Shown here one piece after another: positions 13,550 through 22,199 of a stretch of DNA of 26,780 bases (its first letter is position 1; every line of letters starts with the position of its first letter). This DNA comes from JAFGGT01 sp036733165 (GTDB taxonomy: Archaea; Methanobacteriota_B; Thermococci; Methanofastidiosales; NM3), in NCBI GenBank assembly GCA_036733165.1, contig DAINBB010000024.1, positions 1 to 26,780 of the forward strand, written 5' to 3'. Position numbers and translations under genes: made by a program. The notes under the pieces were generated by a model that saw only the letters and a list, made by a program, of their open reading frames with translations, was not told the DNA's origin and did not search any database.

Positions 13550-14389
13550 CTAGGCGGGGCAAAGCTCCTTTCTTCTTTCCCTGTAGTGCTCAAGTATATA
13601 CTTTGTGAGCAGTACCGACGTAAAGCCGATAGTTCCCAGCTTCCCGCCACCACCGGGCACCATGTCCACAGTGACCGTGAAAAGGATGGCTACGAACACA
13701 CCGCAGGATGCAAAGTGCTTGTAGTCCTGGAACACCCCGGGCACCGCGGTCATACCGGCGAAGGAAGCAGAGTACCCAACAAGGGCCAATGTGAGCCCAT
13801 ATGTGGAAGATATCTCAGGGAACAGGGCACCTATTATTATACCTACCAGAGCCGAACCCAATACCGCGTCAGAGCATTTATCGGTAAGCAGCCTTTGGAA
13901 CAGCTCACGCCTGACGAACCAGGTCGCAGGTGTGAGGATCACCGCGGTGACGAGCACAAGGCCAAACCACTTCATCGTTATGATGGCCGAAGATGCGGCA
14001 TTAACGCCCGAGTAGTCCTTCCCGCCTATGGCCAGAAGCAACAGACAGAAACACACCGCCATGAAGGCGGTCGTTCCAAACTTTCCGCCATGTCCGTTAA
14101 GATAGTCCTTCCATATGACATATATTATCCCTGCCACGAGTCCGAAGAGAATGGAGTAGTAGATGTTCTCGATCACAAGTGATGAGCTCATACCTGCAAA
14201 GGAGCCGCAGAATATCTGTCCTGCGTATCTTTTCAATAAAAGACCACCTACCAACCCCACTATCCCCGAGGCGAGGACTGCATTCATGTCATATCCGCCC
14301 AGAATCAGCTCGTTGTTGAGGTACCATGTCACTATGGTGCCGCCCAACACTGCCAATATAGATTTTGTGTCAGATCTTTCATAAGGCAT
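13550..14389 (-). CDS. Unrecognised polytopic membrane protein with internal duplication (candidate transporter)
   Basis: I do not recognise this 279-residue protein. It has about eight membrane segments and two homologous halves, roughly residues 36-112 and 174-260. Each half begins (N/D)AVLxS and holds SFAGM (63-67 and 209-213). Each ends GGK(F/L)GT (101-106 and 248-253), at almost equal spacing (38 and 39 residues from the Ser of SFAGM). This is the layout of transporters and channels built from tandem repeats. It is not FocA-like. The ATG is 3 nt behind the fdhA stop with GGTGA just upstream, so it is coupled to fdhA. Formate or another C1 compound is a guess from context only. Confidence 0.75.
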   Translation of the reverse strand: MPYERSDTKSILAVLGGTIVTWYLNNELILGGYDMNAVLASGIVGLVGGLLLKRYAGQIFCGSFAGMSSSLVIENIYYSILFGLVAGIIYVIWKDYLNGHGGKFGTTAFMAVCFCLLLLAIGGKDYSGVNAASSAIITMKWFGLVLVTAVILTPATWFVRRELFQRLLTDKCSDAVLGSALVGIIIGALFPEISSTYGLTLALVGYSASFAGMTAVPGVFQDYKHFASCGVFVAILFTVTVDMVPGGGGKLGTIGFTSVLLTKYILEHYRERRKELCPA

Positions 14390-14392
14390 CTA

Positions 14393-16444
14393 TTATTCAC
14401 CTATAGCATCTATTTTACATGCACAGACCTTGAACTCCGGTATTTTCGCTGTCGGGTCCAAGGCTGGATTCGTCAAAACGTTCGCTGCACACTCCCTGAA
14501 GTGGAATGGTATGAAGACTGTCTTTAGCGGGACCTTCTTCGTTACATATGCAGGCACCTCTATGGCGCCCCTCCTCGTGCTCACCGAGACCTTCTCCCCA
14601 TCCTTTATGCCAAGATCCTCGGCATCCAAAGGATTGATCTCGACGTAGCCGGTCGGTACCTCGTTGTGCAGTTTCTTTGAACGTCTTGTCATTGTTCCAG
14701 TATGGAAATGGAAAAGTATACGCCCCGTTGTAAGGGTGAACGGGTACTCCTCGTCGGGAAGCTCCGCCGGAGGCTTGTACTCCACCGCAAAGAAGTGTCC
14801 AAGTCCCCTTGAGCACTTGTCCTTGTGCAGGAAGACGGTGCCGGGGTGTTCCGTATTGGGGCACGGCCACTGGAGATATCCAAGTTCATCCAGTCTGTCA
14901 TAGTTTATACCGCCATAAAGCGGCGTCAGTTTTGCTATCTCGTCCTGGATCTCCTTGGGGGACGGGAAGTCGAATCCCTTGGAACCCATCCTCTTGGCGA
15001 TCTCACATATCGCTTCCCAGTCTGGTTTTGAGTAACCGATGGGTTCGATGGCCTTCCTGACCCTCTGGACACGCCTGTCCGTGGCTGTGAAGGTACCGTC
15101 CTTCTCAAGGAAAGTCGTGCCTGGCAGCACCACGTCGGCCAGTTCCGCCGTTTCCGTCAGGAATATGTCCTGGACCACAAGGAACTCCAGATTCTCGAGC
15201 CCCGCCCTGACATGAGTGATGTCTGGGTCGGATATCATGGGGTTTTCGCCCATGATGTATAGGCACTTGAGATTGCCGGCGGCGGCCTCATTCACCATCT
15301 CCACGACGGTCAGGCCGACGTTGTCAGGAATCTTCTCTTTCATGCCCCATGCCTTTTCGAACTTCTCCCTGAACTCTGGATTTGTCACAGCCTGATATCC
15401 AGGGAATACGTTCGGCAAGGCGCCGAGGTCGCATGCGCCCTGGACGTTGTTCTGTCCCCTGAGCGGATTGACACCGGTGCTGGACTTTCCGAGATTTCCC
15501 GTGATCATGGACAGATTGGCGCATGACTTCACGTTGTCGACGCCCGTCGTGTGCTGAGTGATGCCCATGCTGTAGATTATGGAGGCGTGACCTGCGGTCG
15601 CATACATCCTCGCGGCCTCTATGAGGTCATCCTTTGGTATTCCGGATATCTCCTCGACCCTCTCGGGCGTGTAGTCCTTCACCATCTCCTTCAGTTCCTC
15701 GAAGTTCTCGGTCCTCTCAGTGATGAACTTCTCGTCGGCAAGGCCCTCGTTTATGATCACGTTGATCATTCCGTTTATCCAGGCCACATCCGTCCCCGGC
15801 CTTTGCCTGAGATGGATGTCGGAGAATCTCGAGAGCTGGATGGCCCTTGGGTCTATCAGTATGATCTTCGCCCCTTTCTCCTTGGCCCTGAATATCCTGG
15901 AACCGATCAGCGGATGCTGTTCCGTGGTGTTCGAACCTGTTATCAATATGCAGTCCGCATCCTCGACCTCAGGCGAGCTGTTCGTCATGGCACCGCTCCC
16001 AAAGGCGGCCGCAAGGCCCGCCACGGTCGATGCGTGACATAGCCTGGCGCAGTGGTCCACATTGTTGGTGACTATGACGCTCCTCGCAAACTTCTGCATA
16101 AGGTAGTTCTCCTCGTTGGTCGTCTTGGCGGAAGAGAGCAGTCCGAATGCATCGCTGCCGTGTTTTTGTTTCAGCTCGGCGAACTTCTTGGCAACAAGGT
16201 CCAATGCCTCGTCCCAGGACGCCTTTCTGAACTTGCCCTTCTCCTTTATCAGAGGCGTGGTAAGCCTGTCCTCCGCATAGACGAAGTCTATCGCGTTCCA
16301 TCCCTTGATGCACAGCTTGCCCTCGCTTATCGGGTCCTCCTTGCAAGGCAGCACGCTCTTGGCCTCCCCATCAATCACCTCGATATAGTACTTGCAGCCG
16401 CAGCCGCAGTATGGACAGGTTGTCAGTACAGTCTCGTATTCCAT
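14393..16444 (-). CDS. fdhA: Formate dehydrogenase alpha subunit (Mo/W-bisMGD)
   Basis: This 683-residue catalytic subunit oxidises formate to CO2. An N-terminal 4Fe-4S site is seen in CPYCGCGC (10-17) and C45 (GKLCIKGWNA, with the conserved Lys). The metal ligand is Cys136 in DHCARLCHAST, encoded TGT, with His137 and Arg134 nearby; it is not selenocysteine. The cofactor-binding regions LITGSNTTEQHPLIG and DPRAIQLSRFSD, and the C-terminal molydopterin-dinucleotide domain (about 560-680, LTTGRILFHFHTGTMTRRS), are complete. The ATG directly follows the stop of the FdhB-like gene. Context ties it to HdrABC-MvhD; FdhD and MobA are next door. Confidence 0.95.
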   Translation of the reverse strand: MEYETVLTTCPYCGCGCKYYIEVIDGEAKSVLPCKEDPISEGKLCIKGWNAIDFVYAEDRLTTPLIKEKGKFRKASWDEALDLVAKKFAELKQKHGSDAFGLLSSAKTTNEENYLMQKFARSVIVTNNVDHCARLCHASTVAGLAAAFGSGAMTNSSPEVEDADCILITGSNTTEQHPLIGSRIFRAKEKGAKIILIDPRAIQLSRFSDIHLRQRPGTDVAWINGMINVIINEGLADEKFITERTENFEELKEMVKDYTPERVEEISGIPKDDLIEAARMYATAGHASIIYSMGITQHTTGVDNVKSCANLSMITGNLGKSSTGVNPLRGQNNVQGACDLGALPNVFPGYQAVTNPEFREKFEKAWGMKEKIPDNVGLTVVEMVNEAAAGNLKCLYIMGENPMISDPDITHVRAGLENLEFLVVQDIFLTETAELADVVLPGTTFLEKDGTFTATDRRVQRVRKAIEPIGYSKPDWEAICEIAKRMGSKGFDFPSPKEIQDEIAKLTPLYGGINYDRLDELGYLQWPCPNTEHPGTVFLHKDKCSRGLGHFFAVEYKPPAELPDEEYPFTLTTGRILFHFHTGTMTRRSKKLHNEVPTGYVEINPLDAEDLGIKDGEKVSVSTRRGAIEVPAYVTKKVPLKTVFIPFHFRECAANVLTNPALDPTAKIPEFKVCACKIDAIGE

Positions 16445-17224
16445 CTAAAACTCCTCCTTCGTGTATAGGGGATTGACATTTTCTCCATCCGTGCCTGCGA
16501 CATAATCAAAGAGGTCCTTCATGTCATCACGGACCAGCCTGTTCAATGTCATGAGGGGTATGCCAGCAGGGCATGCCTTCTCACATTCGCCGCACCCGAT
16601 GCATTTGCCCGCAAGATGGAAGGCCCGGATAAGATGATATACCGGATAGTCGGGAGGCAGCCGCCCCTTCCTGAGCCAAAGGCCGTTCTCCAGCTCACAT
16701 TCCTTGCAGAAGCACATTGGGCATATGTTGCGACACCCGTAGCACTTGTTGCATTTGAGGAACTGCTTCTTCCAGAACTCGAGCTTCTCAGGGGTCGACA
16801 TCTTCTTGAACTCCCCATATGGGTCCCCAAGCTCCAGATCCCTCAGCGGTTCGCCGATGATATCATCACAACTTGGATAGGGCACGGCGCAGTTGCATTC
16901 CCTAGCCATCTTCTCATCACAGGCGATGCCTATCAGCATTATGCCGTCCAGATCTATCTGATTCCTCTTCGCCATCTCGATAAGGGCCCTCTCATCACAG
17001 CCACGGCAAAGAAGGGCGAACTTGTACTCGGGGTCCGCCTTGTGAAGCTTTCTGGCAACGGTCGCCAGAGGGTAATGGGGCGAGAGCTTGAGCTTCGACA
17101 CATCATCCCCTCTCCTGAACAGGTATGGCGTCGTCTTGCCAAGTTCGTCCTTGAGACCTATGACGGCTATGACATTTCCCGAATCGAGAAGTTCCTTCAC
17201 CTTCTTTCTAACTACCCGCTCCAT
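16445..17224 (-). CDS. fdhB: FdhB/FrhB-like iron-sulfur subunit
   Basis: This 259-residue protein sits between mvhD and fdhA. The N-terminal half (1-125) has CRGCDERAL (C73, C76) and the Cys-rich CNCAVPYPSC (110-119). The C-terminal half has two 4Fe-4S sites: C158/161/164/168 and C208/211/214/218, with extra cysteines at MCFCKEC. It resembles the shorter beta-type subunits beside HdrA/MvhD. It is well below the roughly 400 residues of methanogen FdhB, and I do not see a clear F420 or FAD site. Its role is probably to pass electrons from FdhA to MvhD. The start overlaps mvhD's stop (TGATG). Confidence 0.8.
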   Translation of the reverse strand: MERVVRKKVKELLDSGNVIAVIGLKDELGKTTPYLFRRGDDVSKLKLSPHYPLATVARKLHKADPEYKFALLCRGCDERALIEMAKRNQIDLDGIMLIGIACDEKMARECNCAVPYPSCDDIIGEPLRDLELGDPYGEFKKMSTPEKLEFWKKQFLKCNKCYGCRNICPMCFCKECELENGLWLRKGRLPPDYPVYHLIRAFHLAGKCIGCGECEKACPAGIPLMTLNRLVRDDMKDLFDYVAGTDGENVNPLYTKEEF

Positions 17225-17655
17225 CAGACCATCTCCTCGGCGATCTGTTTCAGGGGACTTGGGCCAAGATTCTTTATCTCATCGCAAAGCTCCCTCATCG
17301 TCTTGGCGAACTCCTCGCCCTCTGCGGCAGATATCCATTCCAATCTCAGCCTCTCCGGCTCTATTCCAACATACCCGATAAGCCTCTTTAGAACGTCCAC
17401 CCTCTTCTTCGTCCTGTAATTGCCATCTACATAATGACAGTCGCCAGGATGGCATCCGCCTATGAACACGGCATCCGCACCTGCCTGGAACGCCTTTATT
17501 ATCATCTCGGCATTGAGCCTGGAAGAACACATCACCCGTATCACACGTATGTTGGGTGGGTACTGCATCCTTGACGTTCCTGCCATGTCGGCACCCGCAT
17601 AGCAACACCAGTTGCAAAGGAATCCAACGATCTTTGGCTCCCATTCACTGTCCAT
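17224..17655 (-). CDS. mvhD: MvhD-type iron-sulfur subunit
   Basis: This 143-residue protein matches MvhD (F420-non-reducing hydrogenase delta subunit), which carries a 2Fe-2S cluster and docks the electron donor to HdrA. The conserved cysteines are C14, C17, C18 (FLCNWCCYAGAD), C43 (VMCSSR), C68 and C73 (GCHPGDCHY). Its ATG directly follows the hdrA stop (TGAATG). No MvhA or MvhG gene is near, so here it should connect formate dehydrogenase rather than a hydrogenase to HdrA. Confidence 0.95.
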   Translation of the reverse strand: MDSEWEPKIVGFLCNWCCYAGADMAGTSRMQYPPNIRVIRVMCSSRLNAEMIIKAFQAGADAVFIGGCHPGDCHYVDGNYRTKKRVDVLKRLIGYVGIEPERLRLEWISAAEGEEFAKTMRELCDEIKNLGPSPLKQIAEEMV

Positions 17656-19617
17656 TCAAAGCACCTCCAGTATCTGGGCCACTATCTGGTCCTTGGTGAA
17701 ATGATTCATCTTTATCGAACCTGACGGACAAGCCGCCGAACAGGACCCGCAGCCCTTGCATAGTGCGGTATTAATCTTCATCACGCCCTTGTCCTCATCG
17801 AACTCGTGGGCATCGTAAGGGCAAAGCAACATGCATGTCTTGCACCCTACGCACATGTCCTCGTTCACCACGGCGATCGTGGGTTCCGAGAGCACTTCCT
17901 TCTTGGAAAGCAGGTTCACGACATGGGAGGCCGCGCCCGAAGCCTGTGCAACGGTGTCCGGGATGTCCTTGGGCCCTTGGGCCGTGCCTGCAAGGAAGAC
18001 CCCATCTATGACCGTGTCCACGGGCCTGAGCTTTGGATGGGCCTCCAAGAAGAAACCGTCGGAGCTCAGGGAGAGATGGAGCATCTTGCCTACGTCCCCG
18101 GCATTCGGGTCGGGTTCGAGCCCGGTGCCCAGAACGATAAGGTCTGCCTCAAGCTCGTAGGGTATGCCAAGCAGCGTGTCCTCCGCACGGACATATGTCT
18201 TTCCGTCGTTGCCGTATACCTCGCTGGCATTTCCGCGTCTGTACTTGACGCCTTCCTTCTGGACCCTCTCATAGAACTCCTCGTATCCCTTTCCAAAGGA
18301 CCTCATATCGGTGTACATCACCGTGATGTCCGAGTCGGGGATCTTTTCCTTGAGAAGGTGCGCCTGTTTTGCGATGTACATGCAGCACACGCGGGAACAG
18401 TATGGATGCCCCACCTTCTTGTCCCTCGAACCCACACAGGATATGAACACTATCTTCTTCGGAACCTTGCCGTTGATTATCGGTTTTCCGCCCGTAGGCC
18501 CCGAAGGGGCAAATATGCGTTCCAACTCAAGACCTGTCATCACATTGGGATATAGGTCGTACCCAAATTCCGGCTTCCTCTCCGCAGTGAACTCCCTGTA
18601 GCCCGTCGCCACAACTATTGCACCGACATTGAACTCTATGGTCTTGGGTTCGTCGTTGAAGTTTATCGCGTCCGTGGTGCATACATCAACGCATTTTGGT
18701 GACTTGCCGCATCTTCCATGCTTGAGGAAGAGGCAGGCGTCCGGGTCGATAGTGTACTTGAGGGGGACTGCCTGCGGGAACGGTACATATATGGCGCTTC
18801 TCTTGGCAAGTCCCATGTCGAACTCGGACGATATCTTGCCAACGAGCCTGCAGTTCACCGCACAGTTGCCGCAGCCTGTGCACTTGTCCATATCGACGTA
18901 TCTCGGTTTCTTCTTCACATTTACGATGAAGTTGCCTACCGAACCTTCTATGCTTTCTACCTCGCTATGCGTGAGCAGTTCGATCTTGGGGTGCCTTGCC
19001 ACATCCACCATCTTGGGCGTAAGTATGCATGCGGCACAGTCCAATGTCGGGAACGTCTTGTCGAACTGCGCCATGTGGCCCCCTATGGAAGGTTCCTTCT
19101 CGACCAGATACACCTTGTAACCCGAATTCGCTATATCGAGCGCGGTCTGGATGCCGGCGATGCCGCCGCCAATCACCAAGGCGGAAGGCACGACAGGGAA
19201 TCCCTCGCTTTGCAGCGGTTCCAAGAGCTGTGCCCTGGCCACCGCGCCCTTTACGAGGTCTATGGCCTTTTCCGTCGCCTTTTCCTTGTCGGTATGGACC
19301 CATGAGCACTGTTCCCTTATGTTCGACATCTCAAAACAGTAGGGATTCATACCCACATCGCTGACAGTCGCCCTGAATGTCGGTTCGTGCATCCTCGGAG
19401 AGCATGCCGCCACCACGACAGCGTCAAGGTCGTGCTCCTTTATGGACCTCTTTATCATCTCCTGACCGGGGTCAGAGCACATATACTGGTAATCTTTGCA
19501 TATCGCAACGTTTTGGATCTTTGATATTTCCTCAATTACCTTTTTCACATCAACGGTGTTGGATATGTTAACACCGCAATGACAAATAAACACTCCTATG
19601 TCCTTCAAGATGATCAC
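17656..19617 (-). CDS. hdrA: Heterodisulfide reductase subunit A (flavin electron bifurcation)
   Basis: This 653-residue FAD protein is the bifurcating core of Hdr. An N-terminal domain (1-145, ICHCGVN) leads to the FAD-binding GGGIAGIQ (150-157) and LDCAACILTPKM (C194, C197). One 4Fe-4S site is at C246/249/252/256, followed by the thioredoxin-reductase-like core. Two more ferredoxin sites lie in the last ~66 residues. The start is GTG at 19617, which overlaps the hdrB stop (GTGA). An open frame extending 62 codons further upstream runs inside hdrB and is not used. In methanogens HdrA splits pairs of electrons between ferredoxin and heterodisulfide. Confidence 0.95.
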   Translation of the reverse strand: MIILKDIGVFICHCGVNISNTVDVKKVIEEISKIQNVAICKDYQYMCSDPGQEMIKRSIKEHDLDAVVVAACSPRMHEPTFRATVSDVGMNPYCFEMSNIREQCSWVHTDKEKATEKAIDLVKGAVARAQLLEPLQSEGFPVVPSALVIGGGIAGIQTALDIANSGYKVYLVEKEPSIGGHMAQFDKTFPTLDCAACILTPKMVDVARHPKIELLTHSEVESIEGSVGNFIVNVKKKPRYVDMDKCTGCGNCAVNCRLVGKISSEFDMGLAKRSAIYVPFPQAVPLKYTIDPDACLFLKHGRCGKSPKCVDVCTTDAINFNDEPKTIEFNVGAIVVATGYREFTAERKPEFGYDLYPNVMTGLELERIFAPSGPTGGKPIINGKVPKKIVFISCVGSRDKKVGHPYCSRVCCMYIAKQAHLLKEKIPDSDITVMYTDMRSFGKGYEEFYERVQKEGVKYRRGNASEVYGNDGKTYVRAEDTLLGIPYELEADLIVLGTGLEPDPNAGDVGKMLHLSLSSDGFFLEAHPKLRPVDTVIDGVFLAGTAQGPKDIPDTVAQASGAASHVVNLLSKKEVLSEPTIAVVNEDMCVGCKTCMLLCPYDAHEFDEDKGVMKINTALCKGCGSCSAACPSGSIKMNHFTKDQIVAQILEVL

Positions 19618-20486
19618 CCCTTCTTGGCAGCCTTGACCTTCTTTACGATGTCCCTTGTCGAGACCAGGTGGGTATGCATAGCAAGATGTTTCGGCCTTAT
19701 GCCGAACGCAAGCCCGTAAAGCTGGTTGAGGTGCAGCACCGGAATCTCGGTCGTGCCCAGCTTCTTTTGGCTCTGGTCGAACTGCATGTGACAAAATGAG
19801 CATATGTCGACGATCGCGTCAACATTTGCGGCCTTCATGTTGTTGAGTTTGGTGTTGACTATCTTCAACGATACGTCAGGTTCACCGCTCATCACACCCC
19901 CTCCGGCGCCGCAACAGGAAAGCCTGTCCTTGAAGGGCACTGCCTTGCATCCGACCAGCTCCACCATCTCATCTAGCAATGTGGGCCTCTCCGAGTTCTC
20001 GCCGGTGACTGAGGTCGGTTTCAGGTAGTGGCAGCCATAGTGGACGGCCACGTTTAGCCCCAGGTCCAGTTCCTTGAGCTCAGCGATCTTCTCTTTATGA
20101 TCCTTGAGTATGTCAAGAAAGTGTATCGGGTGATTCTTGCCCTCATACTTCAGATCGATCTTGCTCAGGTTCTCGTTCACATAGTCCATGAGCGCAGGGT
20201 CGTTCTTTAGCGCGTACCAGACATTGTGCAACGTTCCGTAGCAACCAGCACAGATCGTCATGGGATTCAGCCCATCCTTCTCCGACTGTAAAAGATTCCT
20301 TGCGCCGATGACAAGCCAGGAAGGTTTGTCATAACATGCCATCACCCCGGGTGGCGGACAGCAAGAGTATTCGTAATCTCTCAATCCTATCTCTAACTTT
20401 TCGAAAACTATCCTGGTGGCCTTCTCGATGCCGGGGTAAACGTTCTTCGCTATGCAACCTGGAAAGAATGCATATTCCTCATCCAT
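19614..20486 (-). CDS. hdrB: Heterodisulfide reductase subunit B
   Basis: This 290-residue catalytic subunit reduces a heterodisulfide such as CoM-S-S-CoB on two non-cubane 4Fe-4S clusters. Both CCG motifs are complete: C11, C42-C43, C79, C82; and C152, C191-C192, C229, C232. That argues for true disulfide reduction rather than an electron-transfer relic. The ATG overlaps the hdrC stop (TAATG). If the organism is not a methanogen the substrate may be another thiol pair. Confidence 0.96.
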   Translation of the reverse strand: MDEEYAFFPGCIAKNVYPGIEKATRIVFEKLEIGLRDYEYSCCPPPGVMACYDKPSWLVIGARNLLQSEKDGLNPMTICAGCYGTLHNVWYALKNDPALMDYVNENLSKIDLKYEGKNHPIHFLDILKDHKEKIAELKELDLGLNVAVHYGCHYLKPTSVTGENSERPTLLDEMVELVGCKAVPFKDRLSCCGAGGGVMSGEPDVSLKIVNTKLNNMKAANVDAIVDICSFCHMQFDQSQKKLGTTEIPVLHLNQLYGLAFGIRPKHLAMHTHLVSTRDIVKKVKAAKKG

Positions 20487-20971
20487 TACCTCAGTCCCCC
20501 CTTCCTTGTTATCTCAAGGCCATCGAGCAGCCTTTGGAACTTTTTCAGCGTCTCCTCATTGGTGGAGACATCGTATGCTTCCTTCTTCAGCCCGATGATT
20601 GACCTGACCTTTGAGATCTCTGGCGATAATGGTTGACCCGCCCCTGTATCGTAAAGGCTTTTGATAATTATCTTCGGGACATCTGCCATGGTGGGGAGAT
20701 ATCCCTCCTCGACGGCAAGATTCCTCAGCTCAATTATCATGTCAGTAGTTTTCACTTCCTTGGGGCATCTCTCTTGGCAGGTGAAACAAGTGGTGCAGTC
20801 CCACAGTTCATCCTCCTTGATGACATCCATGCCTATCCTGGCCATATGAATGAGCTTCCTTGTACGCAGACTGCATTCACGGCCGGACGGGCAAGACCCC
20901 GTGCATCTACCGCATTGGATACAAGCGTATCCATTTCCATCCATCAATATTTCTTTAACTGATTTTCCCAT
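20486..20971 (-). CDS. hdrC: Heterodisulfide reductase subunit C
   Basis: This 161-residue ferredoxin-like subunit joins HdrA to HdrB. Two 4Fe-4S motifs are complete: C17/20/23/27 and C59/62/65/69. The ATG follows GGTGG at 5-8 nt spacing. That ribosome site lies inside the last codons of the GATase-like gene, with which it overlaps by 17 nt. The C-terminal ~80 residues are helical and match the usual HdrC tail. Confidence 0.96.
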   Translation of the reverse strand: MGKSVKEILMDGNGYACIQCGRCTGSCPSGRECSLRTRKLIHMARIGMDVIKEDELWDCTTCFTCQERCPKEVKTTDMIIELRNLAVEEGYLPTMADVPKIIIKSLYDTGAGQPLSPEISKVRSIIGLKKEAYDVSTNEETLKKFQRLLDGLEITRKGGLR

Positions 20972-22139
20972 TGGACCACCAAATATTACGCTTTAAATCA
21001 AAATAAGCGTCAAACAGACCTTTGGAGAGTTTCTTCGTGGCATCGATCAATTTCTCGGCCTGGACATTGGTGTCCTCGCCTTCCTTTGATAGGACACGTA
21101 TCTCGGCCAGAAGGGAATGAATATGCCTTGCATTGACCTCTAACTCCTTAGGACTCTCTATCGGAAGGGCATCATATCTTTGAAGTGACTTAAGGGTTTT
21201 CCATGTCTCGTTGAGGAAGTAGACTATCTTCTCATCCTCCCAGACCTTCTCCCCTATTTTCCATTTAAGATTCATGAGACCGTTGGAAAGCACCCTTGCA
21301 GACGATAGTTCCCTTTTTATAACATCCATCCATTCTTTTAGTCCATCGCCGTGCAGTAAAGTGACGTTCCTCTTTGCCGGACCTGGGGCAAGAGGTTTGA
21401 TATTGCTCATGATCCCGTTGAGGAACATGTTTGCCTCAGGATAGCTAGGATGCTCGAAATGTGGACCAAACAGGTAAAGGCATCCCTTCTTGATGGGCAC
21501 CCTTATCCCTGCGGCGTTCCCGACCATCGTGGACTTCGCGACGTCCTCATCTATCAGATAAAGCGTCTTCTCGTCGAAGTCGACGTAGTCCAGAAGTCTG
21601 TTCTCCGCAGGTGCGATCATGGGTGGCCCCCCATAGAGCGGCGCCTTGAAACTAAGGTCCTTGTTTCCCACTTCCAAAGATCCCCTAACCGGATGGAATA
21701 CGTATCCTTCCCTGTACGGTACCAGATACTTGTACTTCATCCTTATCGCCTCGGGCGGGCTTGTAGAAAAGTTGTTGATCCGGATCTGGGCAAGATTGAG
21801 CCAAGGCATTGGGTCGTCATTGAATATTATCGAGAGATATGTGCCTGCGCACACACCTATGTAAGAGCCCCCGTTGAAGACGAATTGCCTTATCTTGTCA
21901 AGCCCATCCTCGTTCAGCCCCTCGGCGATCAGGAAAGGGTCCCCTCCAGGCAGCACCAAACAATCGAAATTGCTCAGTTCGCCATTCCGTATATCAAAAT
22001 CATCCAGAAAATATACTTCGTTATAGTCTAAAGAATCAAAGGTCTTGACGAACCATATCCATGAATATGAAGCACCATGGCCTATATAAATGGCAATTTT
22101 CAGGTTCTTAGAGTCTTTTTCCCCCAAATAACTCTCCAC
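20955..22139 (-). CDS. BPL_N-type class I glutamine amidotransferase-like protein
   Basis: This 394-residue protein has an N-terminal flavodoxin-like amidotransferase fold (about 13-250) of the biotin-protein-ligase N-terminal (BPL_N) group. It shows CLVLPGGDPF (60-69), the nucleophile elbow GVCAGTYLS (C97), and the H227/E229 pair in FGPHFEHP. These are the complete Cys-His-Glu residues expected for activity, though no BPL_N substrate is established. The C-terminal ~145 residues are helical and unlike an amidotransferase; their role is unknown. The start is GTG at 22139, 26 nt from a TATA-like element, fitting a leaderless mRNA. It is the first gene of the Hdr-Fdh operon and overlaps hdrC. 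Confidence 0.78.
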   Translation of the reverse strand: MESYLGEKDSKNLKIAIYIGHGASYSWIWFVKTFDSLDYNEVYFLDDFDIRNGELSNFDCLVLPGGDPFLIAEGLNEDGLDKIRQFVFNGGSYIGVCAGTYLSIIFNDDPMPWLNLAQIRINNFSTSPPEAIRMKYKYLVPYREGYVFHPVRGSLEVGNKDLSFKAPLYGGPPMIAPAENRLLDYVDFDEKTLYLIDEDVAKSTMVGNAAGIRVPIKKGCLYLFGPHFEHPSYPEANMFLNGIMSNIKPLAPGPAKRNVTLLHGDGLKEWMDVIKRELSSARVLSNGLMNLKWKIGEKVWEDEKIVYFLNETWKTLKSLQRYDALPIESPKELEVNARHIHSLLAEIRVLSKEGEDTNVQAEKLIDATKKLSKGLFDAYFDLKRNIWWSNGKIS

Positions 22140-22150
22140 CCTTGATTTAA

Positions 22151-22167
22151 TATAAAATTATAAAATA
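22151..22167 (-). promoter_or_regulatory. Promoter region of the Hdr-Fdh operon
   Basis: Overlapping TATA-like elements lie here on the minus strand. The one near 22163 puts the start at the GTG of the GATase-like gene. The region also serves as the T-tract of the upstream terminator. Confidence 0.4.
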
Positions 22168-22197
22168 AAAAATAAAAAAACGAACCTTAATAGGTTC
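22161..22197 (-). terminator. Terminator of the AOR-like operon
   Basis: On the minus strand GAACCT pairs with AGGTTC around ATTA (22182-22197). A tract of GTTTTTTTATTTTTTATTTT follows. It begins 2 nt past the stop of the AOR-like gene. Confidence 0.7.
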
Positions 22198-22199
22198 TA

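Noticed and set aside
15990..16080. Selenocysteine in FdhA
   Set aside because: The metal-ligand codon (residue 136) is TGT, so it is cysteine. No in-frame TGA is present.
16616..17419. Plus-strand open frame of 267 codons opposite the FdhB-like and MvhD genes
   Set aside because: The minus strand carries complete Cys motifs and coupled starts. The plus frame has no family features and is a composition shadow.
17806..18555. Plus-strand open frame of 249 codons opposite hdrA
   Set aside because: hdrA is certain on the minus strand and the opposite frame has no recognisable domain or ribosome site.
19618..19803. 62-codon upstream extension of hdrA
   Set aside because: It runs inside hdrB in another frame. 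The GTG overlapping the hdrB stop (GTGA) gives the family N-terminus.
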